NCBI GenBank assembly: GCA_021521415.1
Contig: JAIQDT010014359.1
Location: forward strand, 1-64,000
Source: Bidens hawaiensis
Taxonomy: Eukaryota > Streptophyta > Magnoliopsida > Asterales > Asteraceae
DNA length: 64,000 bases
Direction: 5' to 3'
Shown: positions 1 to 10,535 of the stretch, one piece after another
How positions within the stretch are numbered: the stretch's first letter is position 1
Layout of the letters: every line of letters begins with the position of its first letter
Made by a program: the position numbers and the translations under genes
The notes under the pieces: generated by a model
Told to the model about the DNA's origin: nothing
The model's input: only the letters and a program-made list of their open reading frames with translations
Database searches by the model: none

Positions 1-4
1 GTCA

Positions 5-178
5 AATTCCCTGCGGGTGCTAGGTATGTGAAGGGTTTTGCCTTAACACTGTATCCGCACCCGTCTTATAGTTACTTTGTTGCCGGGGTATTCTTGGCTT
101 CAATTCCCTGCGGGTGCTAGGTATGTGAAGGGTTTTGCCTTAACACTGTATCCGCACCCGTCTTATGGTTACTTGGTT
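5..178. repeat. 97-bp direct tandem duplication
   Basis: The segment starting AATTCCCTGCGGGTGCTAGG at 5 recurs at 102, so the period is 97 bases. The first 65 bases of each copy are identical and the rest differ by a few substitutions. It is non-coding and lies at the window edge, so more copies may exist to the left. Confidence 0.9.
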
Positions 179-530
179 GCCAAGGTAAGGGGTATTTTCC
201 CGCTTACTTTTGAATCTTTTTGAATTTTGAATTTTGAAATTCGAAAGGTTGGTGAGGATAAGAACAGTCCAAACATCTGAAACGTCGTGCGACGGTTTCT
301 TCTGACTGTGTCAGGACGTGCAGGAAGTTATGGTGACGTGACAGTACATGGTCATTCCAGACGCTTTTTAAGGCGCGTGGGCGTGATTTTTCGGGCGCGT
401 GGCCGCGAAATTAATGGTACGCGTCCTGTCAACAGCTGTTGCCAGCCTGCTCTTTGCCACGTGTCATAGTTTCATTGCACCTTCGATTTCTCTCTCTTCG
501 CATTAAATTCACCGCATTAATTGCGATCAC
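179..530. other. Unassigned sequence upstream of a candidate promoter
   Basis: I see no supported gene. A 60-codon ORF at 287-469 has no recognisable composition or motif and is probably chance. The stretch runs into the TATA box at 531 and may be the upstream control region of the short ORF at 664, or part of an LTR. Confidence 0.5.
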
Positions 531-540
531 TATATAAAGG
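531..540 (+). promoter_or_regulatory. TATA box (TATATAAAGG) ahead of ORF 664
   Basis: A good plant TATA box is followed by a CT-rich leader of about 120 bases and an ATG at 664. The spacing is that of a pol II promoter plus 5' UTR. It points on the strand opposite to the neighbouring retrotransposon. Confidence 0.55.
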
Positions 541-663
541 GGAAGATGGTCATTTGTAATTCACATCTTCACTTCTTCTCTTTCATCTCTTAAGGCGATT
601 CTGGTGAATACTCTCTTATTCAGTTGAGCATTCCTCCGAAAACGTTTCTTCTTCCTTTGCAAT

Positions 664-864
664 ATGTCTTCACATGATACTGAAGCTGTAGTCGATGATA
701 AGAGTACTGCTGGCGAGTGCCAGTGTGCTCTGCCCGGCGATCAGTACAGGTATGTTGTTAGGAAGTTCATGCTCGATCCTCTCGAGCCTGAGTTTCCTGA
801 ACCCCATCAGACCGGGTATGGAAGGAGGCGTCTCAGGTTCCCATCCTTCTCGAATACGGTTTGA
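664..864 (+). CDS. Short hypothetical ORF beside truncated Tat element
   Basis: A 66-codon ORF (first residues MSSHDTEAVVDD) starts at the first ATG after the TATA box and CT-rich leader. I do not recognise a domain. It is acidic at its N-terminus and ends shortly before the junction (about 925) with the minus-strand Tat-lineage retrotransposon, so it is probably the 5' end of a longer reading frame that has been cut off. Tat-lineage elements are known sometimes to carry an extra antisense ORF between pol and the 3' LTR, and position and orientation would fit that. This is inference. A chance ORF behind a real or decayed LTR promoter is equally possible. Confidence 0.3.
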   Translation: MSSHDTEAVVDDKSTAGECQCALPGDQYRYVVRKFMLDPLEPEFPEPHQTGYGRRRLRFPSFSNTV

Positions 865-924
865 ACTCTACTCCTTATGGTATGTCTTGTCTTTCTTGCT
901 GATATGAGTTTGTCTTCTAACTGT

Positions 925-3451
925 TTCTTTTCTTACGCGCAATTCTCAAACCGGCCAAGAATGCTTCATATTCGGCTTCGTTATTCGTACTTGGAAAATC
1001 CAACCGAATAGCGTAAGTATATTCTTGGCCTGCTGGGTTGGTTAATTTTAAACCCTGCGCCTGAACCCTCGTTACTCGGCTGCTCCATCAGTGTAGAGTC
1101 GCCAGACATCATTGATGTCCTGTGCTGGGGAGGGTTGAGCCTCCTCCTCGGCACTCTTCTCTCCCGCGAAGCGGGGACTTCTGCAATAAAATCGGCCAGG
1201 ACCTGGCCCTTTATGGCTGGTCTTGGCTTGTACTTAATTGCATATTCTCCCAATTCAATTGCCCATTTGGCTAGACGTCCGATAATTCGGGTTTGCCTAG
1301 AACGTTTGAGAGTTTGAAGTTGGTGAGAATGGTGATTGGGTGGCCCTGGAAATATCGTCTTAACCTGCGTGAAGCGTGTATAAGTGCTAAGACCAATTTT
1401 TTCGAGGGTAGAGTACCGGGTTTCTACGTCTGTTAGTACACGGCTAACATAATAGATTGGCATCTGGATGCCTTTTCGTTCTATTAGCAGGACTGCCCCG
1501 GTTGCTCTATCTGTTGCGGAAAGGTATAGGATTAACTCCTCTCCCGCTTGTGGTGCTGTAAGTGTTGGGAGTTCGATCAGGCGTGACCGAATCTCCTGAA
1601 AAGCTGCTTCCGCTTCTGGTGTCCAGCGGAAGTGCGTTTTCTTTAAGCAGTTTCTCAATGTTGACACGAAAGGAAACGACTTATCCGCATGGTTTGCCAA
1701 AAAGCGATTAAGTGCGACTAGTCGTCCATTCAGTGTCTGAGCCTGTTTGATGGTGGTAGGTGATTCCATTTTAATAATGGCTTCGACCTTTTCAGGTTCG
1801 CTCTGAAGCCATCTTTAGTAACAATGACTCCCAAGAACTTCCCTTCTTCCATCCCAAATGAACACTTGCTCGGGTTGAGCTTCATGTTTATCTTTCTGAG
1901 CGTGTTGAAAGTTTCTTCAATGTCTTTCAACATCGCTTCTGGCTCGGGCTTTTGATGACCAAATCATCCATATAGACTTCCAAGTTTCTCCCGATTTGGG
2001 CATGAAACTCTTTGTCCATCAGTCGTTGGTACGTGGACCCTGCATTCTTAAGTCCGAATGGCATCATTTTATAACAAAATGTACCATCGGGCGTCCGAAA
2101 TGCGGTTTTGTCCTGGTCATCTACGGCCATGTGGATTTGATGGTACCCCCTTATACGCATCCAAGAAGCATTTAAGGCGAAATGGTACCAACGAATCCAC
2201 CTTAAGATCAATTTCTGGTAACGGATAACAATCTTTGGGGCATGCTTTGTTCAAATCTTTGAAATCTATGCACATGCGCCATTGTTTGTTTATTCTCGGT
2301 ACCATTACGGGATTTGCAAACCCATGTTTGATATCTGCTAACCCGCGTACGATGCTGCGTCAAGGAGTTCCTTGACTTGGGTTCTACACGCGTTAGTTTG
2401 TTCAGGCCCCATTACTCTGCGCTTTTGTACGACTGGCGTAACAGCCGGATCGCACTTGAGCTTATGCTCCGCCTTACTTCGGGGTACACCATTCATGTCA
2501 GCTGGTGCCCACGCAAAGATGTCAGCGTTTTTTCTGCAGTAAGCGTTTGAGTAGGGTGCGGGTGGGATCAACGATTGTTGGTCCAATGGTAACGGCCTGG
2601 TCGGGGTATTTGCCATTGAAGGCCCATTTTTTCCGGTTCGGTGATGGTGGTTTAGCCTTTTTCGGTTTGGGTTTAGATGAGACAGATGCGATGCATACCT
2701 GGGGAATGCCAGTGATCATCGCTACAAACACACCCTCTGCTGTTGGCCATCCCATCATGCCGTGGACTGAAGATACCACGGCGTTGAATCTTGCCATCCC
2801 GTCTCTTCCGAATAGGATGTCGTACGTGTGGTGTGGCTTTTTCATCACGACAAAATCCACGTCTTCTGTGCGTGAATGATTCCCATCAGTAAGAGTAACG
2901 GGGAAAGATAGGATACCCAGGGGGGTTTCTGTACTGCCGTCAAACCCTTCCATTGAAGCGTAGACCGTTTCCAAGCGTTCTTTGTCTTCATCATCCAGCT
3001 TATCAAAGAACTGCCTGTACATCACTGTCGACGAAGCGCCGTTGTCAGCAAGAGTGCGGGAAGTGATGTAATGCCCCAGCTGGCTTTTGATGACGATGGG
3101 GCCTTCTTTGCTGGGGCCTCCTGGCACTCGCGGGAAGCGCACCTCAGCTTCCTTCCACGCGCAAGGTTCTGTCAGTCGTCTTTTTCTTCCTCTGACCTTG
3201 CCATGAACCATGTTGATGCTGATGTCGACGGGCTTTCGTCCGTTACCTCTGTACCGGTTGTCATTCCTTCCTCCCTTCCTGATTGATGCCATGAGATGTG
3301 CAAGTCTTCCATCCTTGACAAATGTCTCAATAATATCCTTCAAGGATGTGCACTCTTCAGTACCATGACCCTTTGTCCCGTGGAAATCACAGGATTTGCT
3401 TTGATCCGCATTAGGTTTCTGCCGGATCAATGGGGCTTTTGGCCATGGCAA
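925..3451 (-). pseudogene. pol: Tat#1 pol: zinc knuckle, protease, RT, RNase H (broken)
   Basis: The first frame (3451-2522) has a variant zinc knuckle at residues 21-34 (C..H....H....C) and an aspartic-protease centre DNGASS near residue 137, a change from the usual DTGAS. RT pieces follow in three frames: N-terminal residues near 2616-2338, the conserved MCIDFKDLNKACP segment near 2270, and the catalytic YMDD at 1974-1963. RNase H spans 1769-981 (TLTAP, YYVSRVL and the GQVLADFI segment), followed by the start of a second RNase H (SNEGSGAG ... NEAEYEAFLAGL, frame change near 990). Integrase is missing. At least four frame changes make this non-functional. Function in the family: copying element RNA to DNA. 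Confidence 0.85.
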
Positions 3452-4756
3452 TTTTTCCGTGGCAAATATCTCCGTGACGCTCTTCGTGAATGGCGTCCAC
3501 CGGTGTTTTCGGTTTGAAGGGTGTGTGTGTCCCTTCCGCCAACAAGAGGGCGAGAGCTGGATGAGGTGTCAAAGTTTACCCTTGACTGCCAAATACCTAG
3601 CCTCCTCTTTTTGTTCTGCCGGGCGATCCGGACATTGTTTTCTCTTGTCCTCTGCGTGTAGAGGTGTGTACTCTGGGGAAGATCCCTTCCCAGTTGCTTT
3701 TCCGTCTCGGCAAAACGCTTTGCCGCCGTCATGATGGCATCCCATGTTGATGGCATGCCATCCTTACCCGTCAATGTGCGGATAAGTTCTGGGTATTCGG
3801 CGCCTTGGATGAAGGCGGCGCGAACCAGATCCTCACTTATGTTGCCGAGACTTAGCTTTTTGGAGTTGAAGCGAGTGATGAAGTCTAGTAAAGATTCATC
3901 CTCCTCTCTCACGCAGTTGAGGATCGTCCACTGCTCTTCAGTGTACTTCCTCTGTTGGCTGAAGTGCTGGCTGAACTTGTTCTGAAAGTCCGCCCAGTCA
4001 TATATGTGGTGGATCGGTAAACGATCGAACCATGCCCTGGCCGCTCCGACCAGAGTCATCTGGAACATGTAGCACCACGTGGGTTCCGTCCAGTTGCTGA
4101 CGGTAGCCCCCGCAATGAACCTGTTCAAATGGTCGTCTGGGTCGGATAGACCATCATAAGTGCCAATGTTGGACATTTGTTTGGCACTTCTCGGGGCGAT
4201 TGCTTCCGCAATGTCCCTTGCGAATTTTGACTTTCCTGCATTTGTAGCAGTTGGTCTAAAGGTTTTGGAGAAGTCACGCGGGTTTCTCTCCGCGATTGGT
4301 TTAAAAGCTTCCCCAAAATTCCTTTTTGGTTGGACGTCCGTTTCCTTACGCTTCCCTTTCGCCTTATGGCGAGGGTTTGCGTCGGTATCGGACTCCAACT
4401 CGTCGTCTGAGTACTCGCAGTCACTGCTCATATTGAGGTGTTGGCGAGTACTGCCGAATTCGTCAGCCTGTTGAGCTGAACGCAAGCGTTCATCCAATTC
4501 GGCTTGGAATTCTCTTTGCCGTGCTTCGGCCCACGCCTTCACTTGATCTAGTGTTTGGCGAGGGACCCTCGTTCGTTTTTCCAGCTGGGTATCGGTGAAC
4601 CCCAGTGGAATATTTACTGCACTTGCCCCGGCTTGGGTAGTCGGGGTAGTGTTCGTAAGGATTGTATAACCGCCGGTGTTCCCCCCAGTTGCTGGGGTTG
4701 TTACCCGGGGTTTCTTGGTCGGTTACAGGCCTTTGGACCGGAGTAACGTTAACCAT
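3427..4756 (-). pseudogene. gag: Tat#1 gag (two frames)
   Basis: Residues from 4542 to 3427 form a 371-codon frame with the retrotrans_gag capsid region around residues 120-280 (GTYDGLSDPDDHL, AARAWFDRLP, FSQHFSQQRKYTEEQ, LLDFITRFN). The upstream frame 4756-4490, beginning with an ATG 43 bases inside the PBS, gives the proline-rich N-terminus and overlaps it in another frame, so one frameshift near 4540 splits the gene. Gag makes the particle in which reverse transcription occurs. The C-terminus overlaps the zinc-knuckle frame of pol by 25 bases, again out of frame. Confidence 0.85.
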
Positions 4757-4798
4757 TTCTTCAGAAATTGTGAAAAAACTAAAATAGTTCTAGCTTTT

Positions 4799-4816
4799 AT
4801 GCACGGATGGCGCCAA
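4799..4816 (-). other. Primer-binding site of Tat#1
   Basis: On the minus strand the LTR end TTTCTTCA is followed directly by TTGGCGCCATCCGTGC. This position, and the close match at 42062 after a related LTR, mark it as the minus-strand primer site. The TGGCGCC core is typical of Tat/Athila-type primers. I cannot name the exact tRNA. Confidence 0.75.
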
Positions 4817-5846
4817 TGAAGAAACACTAAGTGAACCCTGGACAGATTATAGATAATCTGGGGGTTAAGTAATGTTTCCCACGAGAATGAGGTCCAACAA
4901 AGACGGTTGTTCTTCAGGGGACCTGCAAAACAAACACCGTAAGCTCGTCACTGAGAAGGGGGGGGGGGGTTCCTCCTTGTGACCACCCTCCGGCGTGAGA
5001 ATCAGACTAGATTGCTCTGAATATAAGTGTATATTAAGAGATTGCTAGATAACTGGATAGCAGATGATCTTACCATTCCAAGATGTTGGAGTATTTATAG
5101 CCGAAGGTAGGTTTCCTAGAAGGTACAGCCGGCTGAATAGTATTCCTGTTCTACCAACAGTGGATTATGCACAGGCCATACTGGTTGGTGGATAGGTTAC
5201 GGCCAACAGTAACAAAGTCGGCTGCACTATTCCACCAACTGTAGATTATGCACGTCCCACCTACTGTGGATTATACGCAGGCCATGCTGGTTGGTGAATA
5301 GGTTACGGCCAACAGTAACACTATTCTACCAACTGTAGACTACGCACGCCCCTCAGTAAGGGTTGGTGAGTAGGCAGCGGCTAATAGTGACAAACAGTAC
5401 TAGAGGGTGCTCCTCCTCGTACTGTTGTCGGTGAGCTGTTACCCTGTGATTGGCTCATGGGTTGTTCTGGTCAGATCGTTTGTCCTACCCATACCTTGGT
5501 AGGTATAGTACAAAAGATCTTTCAGAATCATACGGACTGGCTCATTTTGGCGGGATTGTTCCCGCCTTGCTCATTCCTTCATGTGACTACTGAAGTAGCT
5601 ATTGCCTTGTGCGTGTAGCCCTGCTGTCTGCGGGTAGCCTTCCCTGATGGCTTGTATCCGCAACTGCGGGAACAGGCGGGGTACTTCACCATTGGGAGGC
5701 TTTCCCTGCGTGTACAGCTTGCGTACTGCGCGTAAGATTCTATGAGCATGGTGGGTCCTGCGGGAGCAGATGGCCTTTGCGCAGACGTCCCTGTTCAAGG
5801 TGAGTCTTGCGGGACCAACTGGTCTCTGCTGGGACCTACCTCTTCA
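4817..5846 (-). repeat. 5' LTR of Tat#1 (about 1030 bp)
   Basis: The ends form the inverted pair TGAAGA (4817) and TCTTCA (5841-5846). On the minus strand a TATA box CTATAAATA lies at 5100-5092, and a run of 12 C sits at the plus-strand poly-G (about 4959-4970). The same C-run, followed by TTCTC..ACGAG, lies in the LTR at 41435-42061, showing homology. The 400-base size excess over that copy comes largely from an internal tandem repeat (5158-5380). No second copy is present, so no target duplication can be checked. Confidence 0.8.
5158..5380. repeat. 106-bp tandem repeat inside the Tat#1 LTR
   Basis: The segment GTGGATTAT(G/A)C(A/G)CAGGCCAT followed by CTGGTTGGTG and GGTTACGGCCAACAGTAACA starts at 5160 and again at 5266. 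A third, decayed part runs to about 5380. Half-units (ACCAACTGTAGA...) alternate with full units. It lies upstream of the TATA box in transcript orientation, in U3, where enhancer-like repeats are usual for LTRs. Confidence 0.75.
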
Positions 5847-6223
5847 TTATGTATATGTATTATAATCATAAACCATCTTTATGATTTTTATACTTCAAAT
5901 TCAAATTTTCTTTTGTAAAAAAGGAAAAAAATGGTAAAATCGTCAAAATCAAGCCACTAAACACGTCAAATCGTTAAATTGGCATGTGACGAGCCTCCTT
6001 ACTTGCCCAGTTTGTTTTATCCTTTACTCGAAACAACATTTGCGGTTTGGCCAGAATTAATTATATCATAACCTCACAAAAAATTGTATTATTAATTATT
6101 TAATTATTTGTATTTTTTGAAAATTTTATCATTAATTTGCTATGAGCGGATTTTATTGGTTGCATCTGTTTTTTTTTTCGTTTTATAAAATAAATCTAAC
6201 TAAAATTACTTATTTGCCCTCAG
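5847..6223 (+). promoter_or_regulatory. Upstream region of the 6224 gene, with probable 3' splice site
   Basis: AT-rich, without an ORF. The ATG at 6224 is immediately preceded by TTATTTGCCCTCAG, an excellent plant 3' splice site. Translation therefore probably starts at the first codon of an exon behind a 5'-UTR intron, although no donor is assigned. A TTTATAAAATAAA tract at about 6181-6193 could be a TATA box if there is no intron. Confidence 0.45.
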
Positions 6224-6832
6224 ATGAATTACCAATCAACAACCCCAAGAAGCAACAGGCCCAAGGGATTCATGATTAAGCACTTGCTTCATTTTGCATT
6301 GTTTGCTGCCTTCAGCCTTTGGTTACTCTACCAAATCAGACAGCCAGGTGGCAGTGGCAGGCCCACGAGCCACCTCAGCAACGACCGTCTCTCGAACTTC
6401 ATGGGCCGAAAGGGGAGCGCGGGTTTATCAAGGTCAACCCTTAACCCTCGCTCGGGTTTGACTTTAGATGACGTGACAAACCCTGCTGAAGAGGGCGAGA
6501 TCCCACGATACTCCAAAGAAATCGAGGCGGTTGAGTTTCATGCCTCGGGATCTTCAAAAGAAGAAAATGACAAAAATACCCTTTTGCAAGACAGGTCTTT
6601 GACTGTTAGTAAGTCAAACATTAGTTTTTCCGATGAGAATGGAATTCCACAACATGTTCGGGACAAGTATATTGGGAAAGAGCCGAATAAGGCGGTCAAC
6701 AAGACTCGTGTTCAAAGTCAAAGTCAAAGGGTGATGGTCAACAAAACTCGTGTTGAAAGTCAAGGTCGAAGTCAAAGCGTGATTAAAACCCGTGTGGGTA
6801 ATGGAAGAAACGGGTTGGTGGACAAATCTTGA
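6224..6832 (+). CDS. Plant single-pass membrane protein of unknown function
   Basis: A 202-codon frame, uninterrupted and with balanced composition, is the only convincing host gene here. The N-terminus has the pattern RPKGFMIKHLL then a hydrophobic segment at residues 21-38 ending in WLLYQI. This matches my memory of a plant-specific family of small proteins with an N-terminal membrane anchor (PKGF.(I/V)K...WL(L/I)YQ(I/V)), for which no biochemical role is established. The rest is hydrophilic, Ser/Lys/Glu-rich and probably disordered, facing one side of the membrane. The C-terminus holds three (V(N/I)KTRV) repeats spaced exactly 14 residues (158, 172, 186). Homology is by recall, function unknown. 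Short family versions of this kind may also be truncated paralogues. Confidence 0.7.
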   Translation: MNYQSTTPRSNRPKGFMIKHLLHFALFAAFSLWLLYQIRQPGGSGRPTSHLSNDRLSNFMGRKGSAGLSRSTLNPRSGLTLDDVTNPAEEGEIPRYSKEIEAVEFHASGSSKEENDKNTLLQDRSLTVSKSNISFSDENGIPQHVRDKYIGKEPNKAVNKTRVQSQSQRVMVNKTRVESQGRSQSVIKTRVGNGRNGLVDKS

Positions 6833-7069
6833 TTGGGGTCGTATTTTAGTCGTGGATTCTAGTCGTGGATTCGGTCTGTTTTTGTACAGATAATGCAAGT
6901 GGATACGGTCGGGTTAGGATTTGTTTAGCTCATGGTGATAGAATAGAAGGTAACTGAGATTGAGATGAAAATGTTGACTGAATAATGAGCTTGATTTTAG
7001 ATGAATTGTGAAGTGTTAAAAAGGTTTTAGGTACTATGTTACTATCACTTTTTTTAATGAATCAAATGT
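6833..7069 (+). other. 3' flank of the membrane-protein gene
   Basis: T-rich and A-rich non-coding sequence after the stop. No canonical AATAAA is present. Near-variants such as AATGAA at 7058 are the only polyadenylation-like hexamers I see. Confidence 0.4.
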
Positions 7070-7480
7070 AGTCATAGAGATGAAAAACAACCGGACCCGG
7101 ACCCAAAAAGAAATACCTGAACGGGTTTTTTAATACTCGGTTTTTAATAACCGAACTCGTACCCAACCCTACCCGTAGAGTACGAATAGAGTATGTATTT
7201 TAGTATCAAAACCCGTGTCCGGAACCGGACCTGATTAATACTCGGTAATATCCAAAAACCGGAACCAGTTCCATACCCGGAACTGGGCTTTTCCAATACC
7301 GGAAACCAGGTTTTTCAAATACCCGAACTATACTCGAAAAATACCTGAAAAGTACCTGAAAATACCCCTAAAAATTATAACCCCTTCAAAAAATCCAATC
7401 TATAAAAAAACCTGATATCCAAACCACACGGAAACCGAGTATTTGAAAAAAACCCGATTTGTGCACTCACTCTAGTAGTT
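7070..7480. repeat. Degenerate ACCGGA/CCCGAA-rich repeat
   Basis: Irregular reiteration of short words such as ACCCGGA, AACCGGA, ATACCCGAA and ACTCGG over 400 bases, without fixed period. A comparable AACCGGTT-rich tract lies at 46003-46800. Probably decayed transposon or minisatellite DNA, with no ORF. Confidence 0.5.
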
Positions 7481-7587
7481 AACATTTAAAAAACATGACA
7501 TTTATCCAAAATTAAATTGTTAAAGGTATACTTACAAATCTTAAATCATGTATTAAGACATGACACTTATCCACTTTGATAACAAAA

Positions 7588-8048
7588 TATAAATGGAGAT
7601 ATATACTTTAGCCAAAAACAGACAATGATGATTTTTATAGAAAAAAAAAGACAGAAAAATAAAAAAAGGAATAATGCAAACATTAGAAAAGGACACAAAT
7701 AGACTATTAATTAACCATTTTGAAGTATAATCAATATTCAAATAAAATTGTTGCACATATAATTATTAAGACTATCTGTTGTGGGTTTCTTTGGCTTCAG
7801 ATTTATCTATTATGTTATAAATGGAGATATATACTTTAGCCAAAAACAGACAATGATGATTTTTATAGAAAAAAAAAAGACAGAAAAATAAAAAAAAGGA
7901 ATAATGCAAACATTAGAAAAGGACACAAATAGACTATTAATTAACCATTTTGAAGTATAATCAATATTCAAATAAAATTGTTGCACATATAATTATTAAG
8001 ACTATCTGTTGTGGGTTTCGTTGGCTTCAGATTTATCTATTATGTTAT
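7588..8048. repeat. Near-perfect 228/230-bp tandem duplication
   Basis: 7588-7815 and 7816-8048 are head-to-tail copies. I count one substitution (TTTCTTTGG versus TTTCGTTGG) and two single-base length changes in poly-A runs, so the duplication is recent. No ORF. Confidence 0.95.
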
Positions 8049-10336
8049 ATCGTGTTGACTGGACGCTGACTAGGCTTTGAATAAAGCCCTTGCTCGCTCA
8101 CTTGAGCCTTTGTGGATAAAGCCCGCGCTCACGAGCCATAAATAACCAAACCTTCTCCTTCAACCTCCCTTAGTGGCCGTGAGTGGGTTCAAGCCCCTGA
8201 TTGCTAGAAGGTGTTATGGACTTATGGTGTTTGCGAGTGACGTGGCTGAAGCCCTCGAACAAAGCCCCACAACACATAGTCAAATCTTAAATCAATAATC
8301 ATGTGACATTGGCCACCTACTTGTAAGCCTACACGTTAAATCAACAAACATGTGATACTTGCCATCCACTTGTATGCCTACACGGGACAATACAAATGGG
8401 ATATATTCTAAGGTTCTTGGACCATCGCTAGTGGGGCTTTATCTCAAACTAGGATCGAAAATGCCTAACACCGTTATGGTACGGTGATATAAAAAAGTGG
8501 TGCTGCCTATTTTTGCGTCGTTGGGGTGACGGGTGTTTCACTTTTTCATGCTTTGTATTTAGTTAGAGAGCTAATTACATATTTCCCTTATTTTTTAATT
8601 TTATATGCTTAAGTAGTTTAAGAGTTGTTTAATCATTATAATGTGCTTCAAGCTACTACGATAAAATTGAAAAAGTCCACCGGTGGAAAAATGTTCTTGA
8701 AGTCCACCATATTATGAATGGTCTAAAATATAGAGATATGCTTTAGCTAGTAAAGACTAAAGAGTTGACACGTGACCACCAATGATGAATTCTTATAAGG
8801 AGAAAAACGTAAATGCAAATTTTAAAGCCAGTTGACAAGACAACTGAGCGCTTATTTACGTATTTATAGCGATTAAATTGTTTTATCTTTCTAAATTTAA
8901 TATGCTAACTTATTAATCAAAATTACAGTAATATCTTCCATTCATAATTTTATATAAGATTCTTAGACTCAAATAAGATTTAGTTCTTTCTGACTCAACA
9001 TATTAGCACATAACACAAGATAAGAAGAACCTTCTCATATTTAAGGTTAATAATAGCTTGCCAATAAAAGTGGCAAGACAACTCCGTAATGCGGAATTAT
9101 ACCACCCAAACTTGAATCTTTGACAAAACTGTTCACATTTTCATGTACATAGCAAGTGCCTCATTCAACCTCATAAGAAATTAATTCAACTCCCATTTCC
9201 TTTTTATCTACCTTTGAATCATTCACTAAATCATATAAGCTCGGAATACACATTGTAGTCTTAGTTTCATAGAGGGTTCATACAACCCAATATTTAACGA
9301 TAGGTAACACCTTTGTTCTACCACTCTATTAGACTTAGCAACTTTTGTCTCATAAATTTTCAATTAATCACACAATGCACGCCAAGCACATATAATTACG
9401 ATATTGAATATAACATTTTTTTTTTGATAACTATGTATCCTAAATTTACAAACTCGTCATCAATCATTTAGTAACCAAGCAACACCATCTTATACTTCTA
9501 TTTCTAGTATTTATTTAACAACACACAATAGTACATCAATTTACACAAAATCACAATTTTGCATATGATAAAGTTTTCAATTAAGCGCATAAGACACAAT
9601 TGACACGTAATACCAACATCACTTTGCATGATTCATTTGGTAGTCATATTCTTAAAGAATCTCTTCATGAAGCAATTTAAGCATCTAAAGGCACAAAATG
9701 TGCATACTATCACATAATGTGCATACTATCACATATAATCATCATTCGTTTGTTCACTTATCATTTTGATTTACAATCTCATATACATGCCTTTAAATTT
9801 TGTATTTTTTTATCACACATTATTCATATAATCACCACATGATCATGTTTCAAGCAGTACACGAATATTTGCTTTTAAGCCAAGGTTATCTCAAAGATTT
9901 GTAAGGTTAGAGTCATAACTTGCCTTTTCATGAGATAATTCATTTCTCACCTCATCCCCTCTCATATATCTCCTTGAATTTCTTGGTACAACACCACATG
10001 TCCTGTGACCACTCAGAACTCCCACATAATTTAATAATTTCACTGTAACACCTTTTCATCACTTGTTAGTTGTCACACAATGGATTCTTAGTCATATATA
10101 GCATAGCATAGCATAGCATAAACACATACTCAATAACTAAAATGTAACATAGTAAGAACAACTTACTTATATATTGTTTATGTCAAAAGACCACCATCTC
10201 TTTTCTTTAGAAATTACCATTTCAATAATCCTTAGAACCACCGTCCTTTAGAGGTTACCTCTGTTCACCAACAACGGATCTCTTCACTTATGCCACTCCC
10301 ATATGGTATCTCCATCATCAATGTCACAACGCATCT
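8049..10336. other. AT-rich intergenic DNA, no gene seen
   Basis: No coding region or complete element can be supported. Minor items: GTGGGTTCAAGCCCCTG at about 8187, like a pol III B box but without a properly spaced A box, and a (CATAG)n run at about 10098-10118. The rest looks like old repeat DNA. Confidence 0.6.
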
Positions 10337-10376
10337 GTGACTCCCCAATATCGTTGGGTCACAACACCTGTGACTC

Positions 10377-10535
10377 CACTACCGGAGTCTTATCACATAT
10401 CTGTGACCCCCGGTAGCAAATTACGAGTTTTCTCACTACTGGAGTCTCATCACATCTCTGTGACCCCCAGTAGCTACCTACAAATTATCTCCACTACTGG
10501 AGTCTCATCACATTCACGTGACCCCCAGTAGCTAC
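10377..10535. repeat. 57-58-bp minisatellite with internal hairpins
   Basis: Three units start at CTAC(C/T)GG (10379, 10436, 10494). Each has CTACTGG...CCAGTAG (CTACCGG...CCGGTAG in unit 1), so each can form a stem-loop around GAGTCTCATCACAT...GTGACCC. The first unit keeps pairing through a compensating change (T to C on one arm, A to G on the other). A decayed unit precedes at about 10340. The ORF crossing it is a by-product of the repeat. Confidence 0.85.

Larger units (their letters stand above)
925..5846 (-). mobile_element. Truncated Ty3/gypsy retrotransposon, Tat lineage (Tat#1)
   Basis: Read on the minus strand the order is 5' LTR (5846-4817), primer-binding site, gag, zinc knuckle, protease, reverse transcriptase, RNase H and a second RNase H segment. 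It stops at about 925, without integrase or 3' LTR. The Tat assignment rests on gag of the retrotrans_gag type, a second RNase H domain after the pol RNase H, and a TGGCGCC-type primer-binding site. Several frameshifts break the frames, so it is not autonomous. The relative at 41435-58970 shares LTR ends, PBS and the same pol domains. Confidence 0.85.

Noticed and set aside
2505..4474. Plus-strand ORFs of 70-124 codons over the Tat#1 coding region
   Set aside because: Mirror frames of minus-strand gag and pol, whose domains are recognisable.
8187..8203. tRNA gene or SINE B box (GGTTCAAGCCCC)
   Set aside because: No cloverleaf and no A box at a suitable distance.
10337..10531. 64-codon ORF with repeated residues
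   Set aside because: Arises from the 58-bp minisatellite; no start context or domain.
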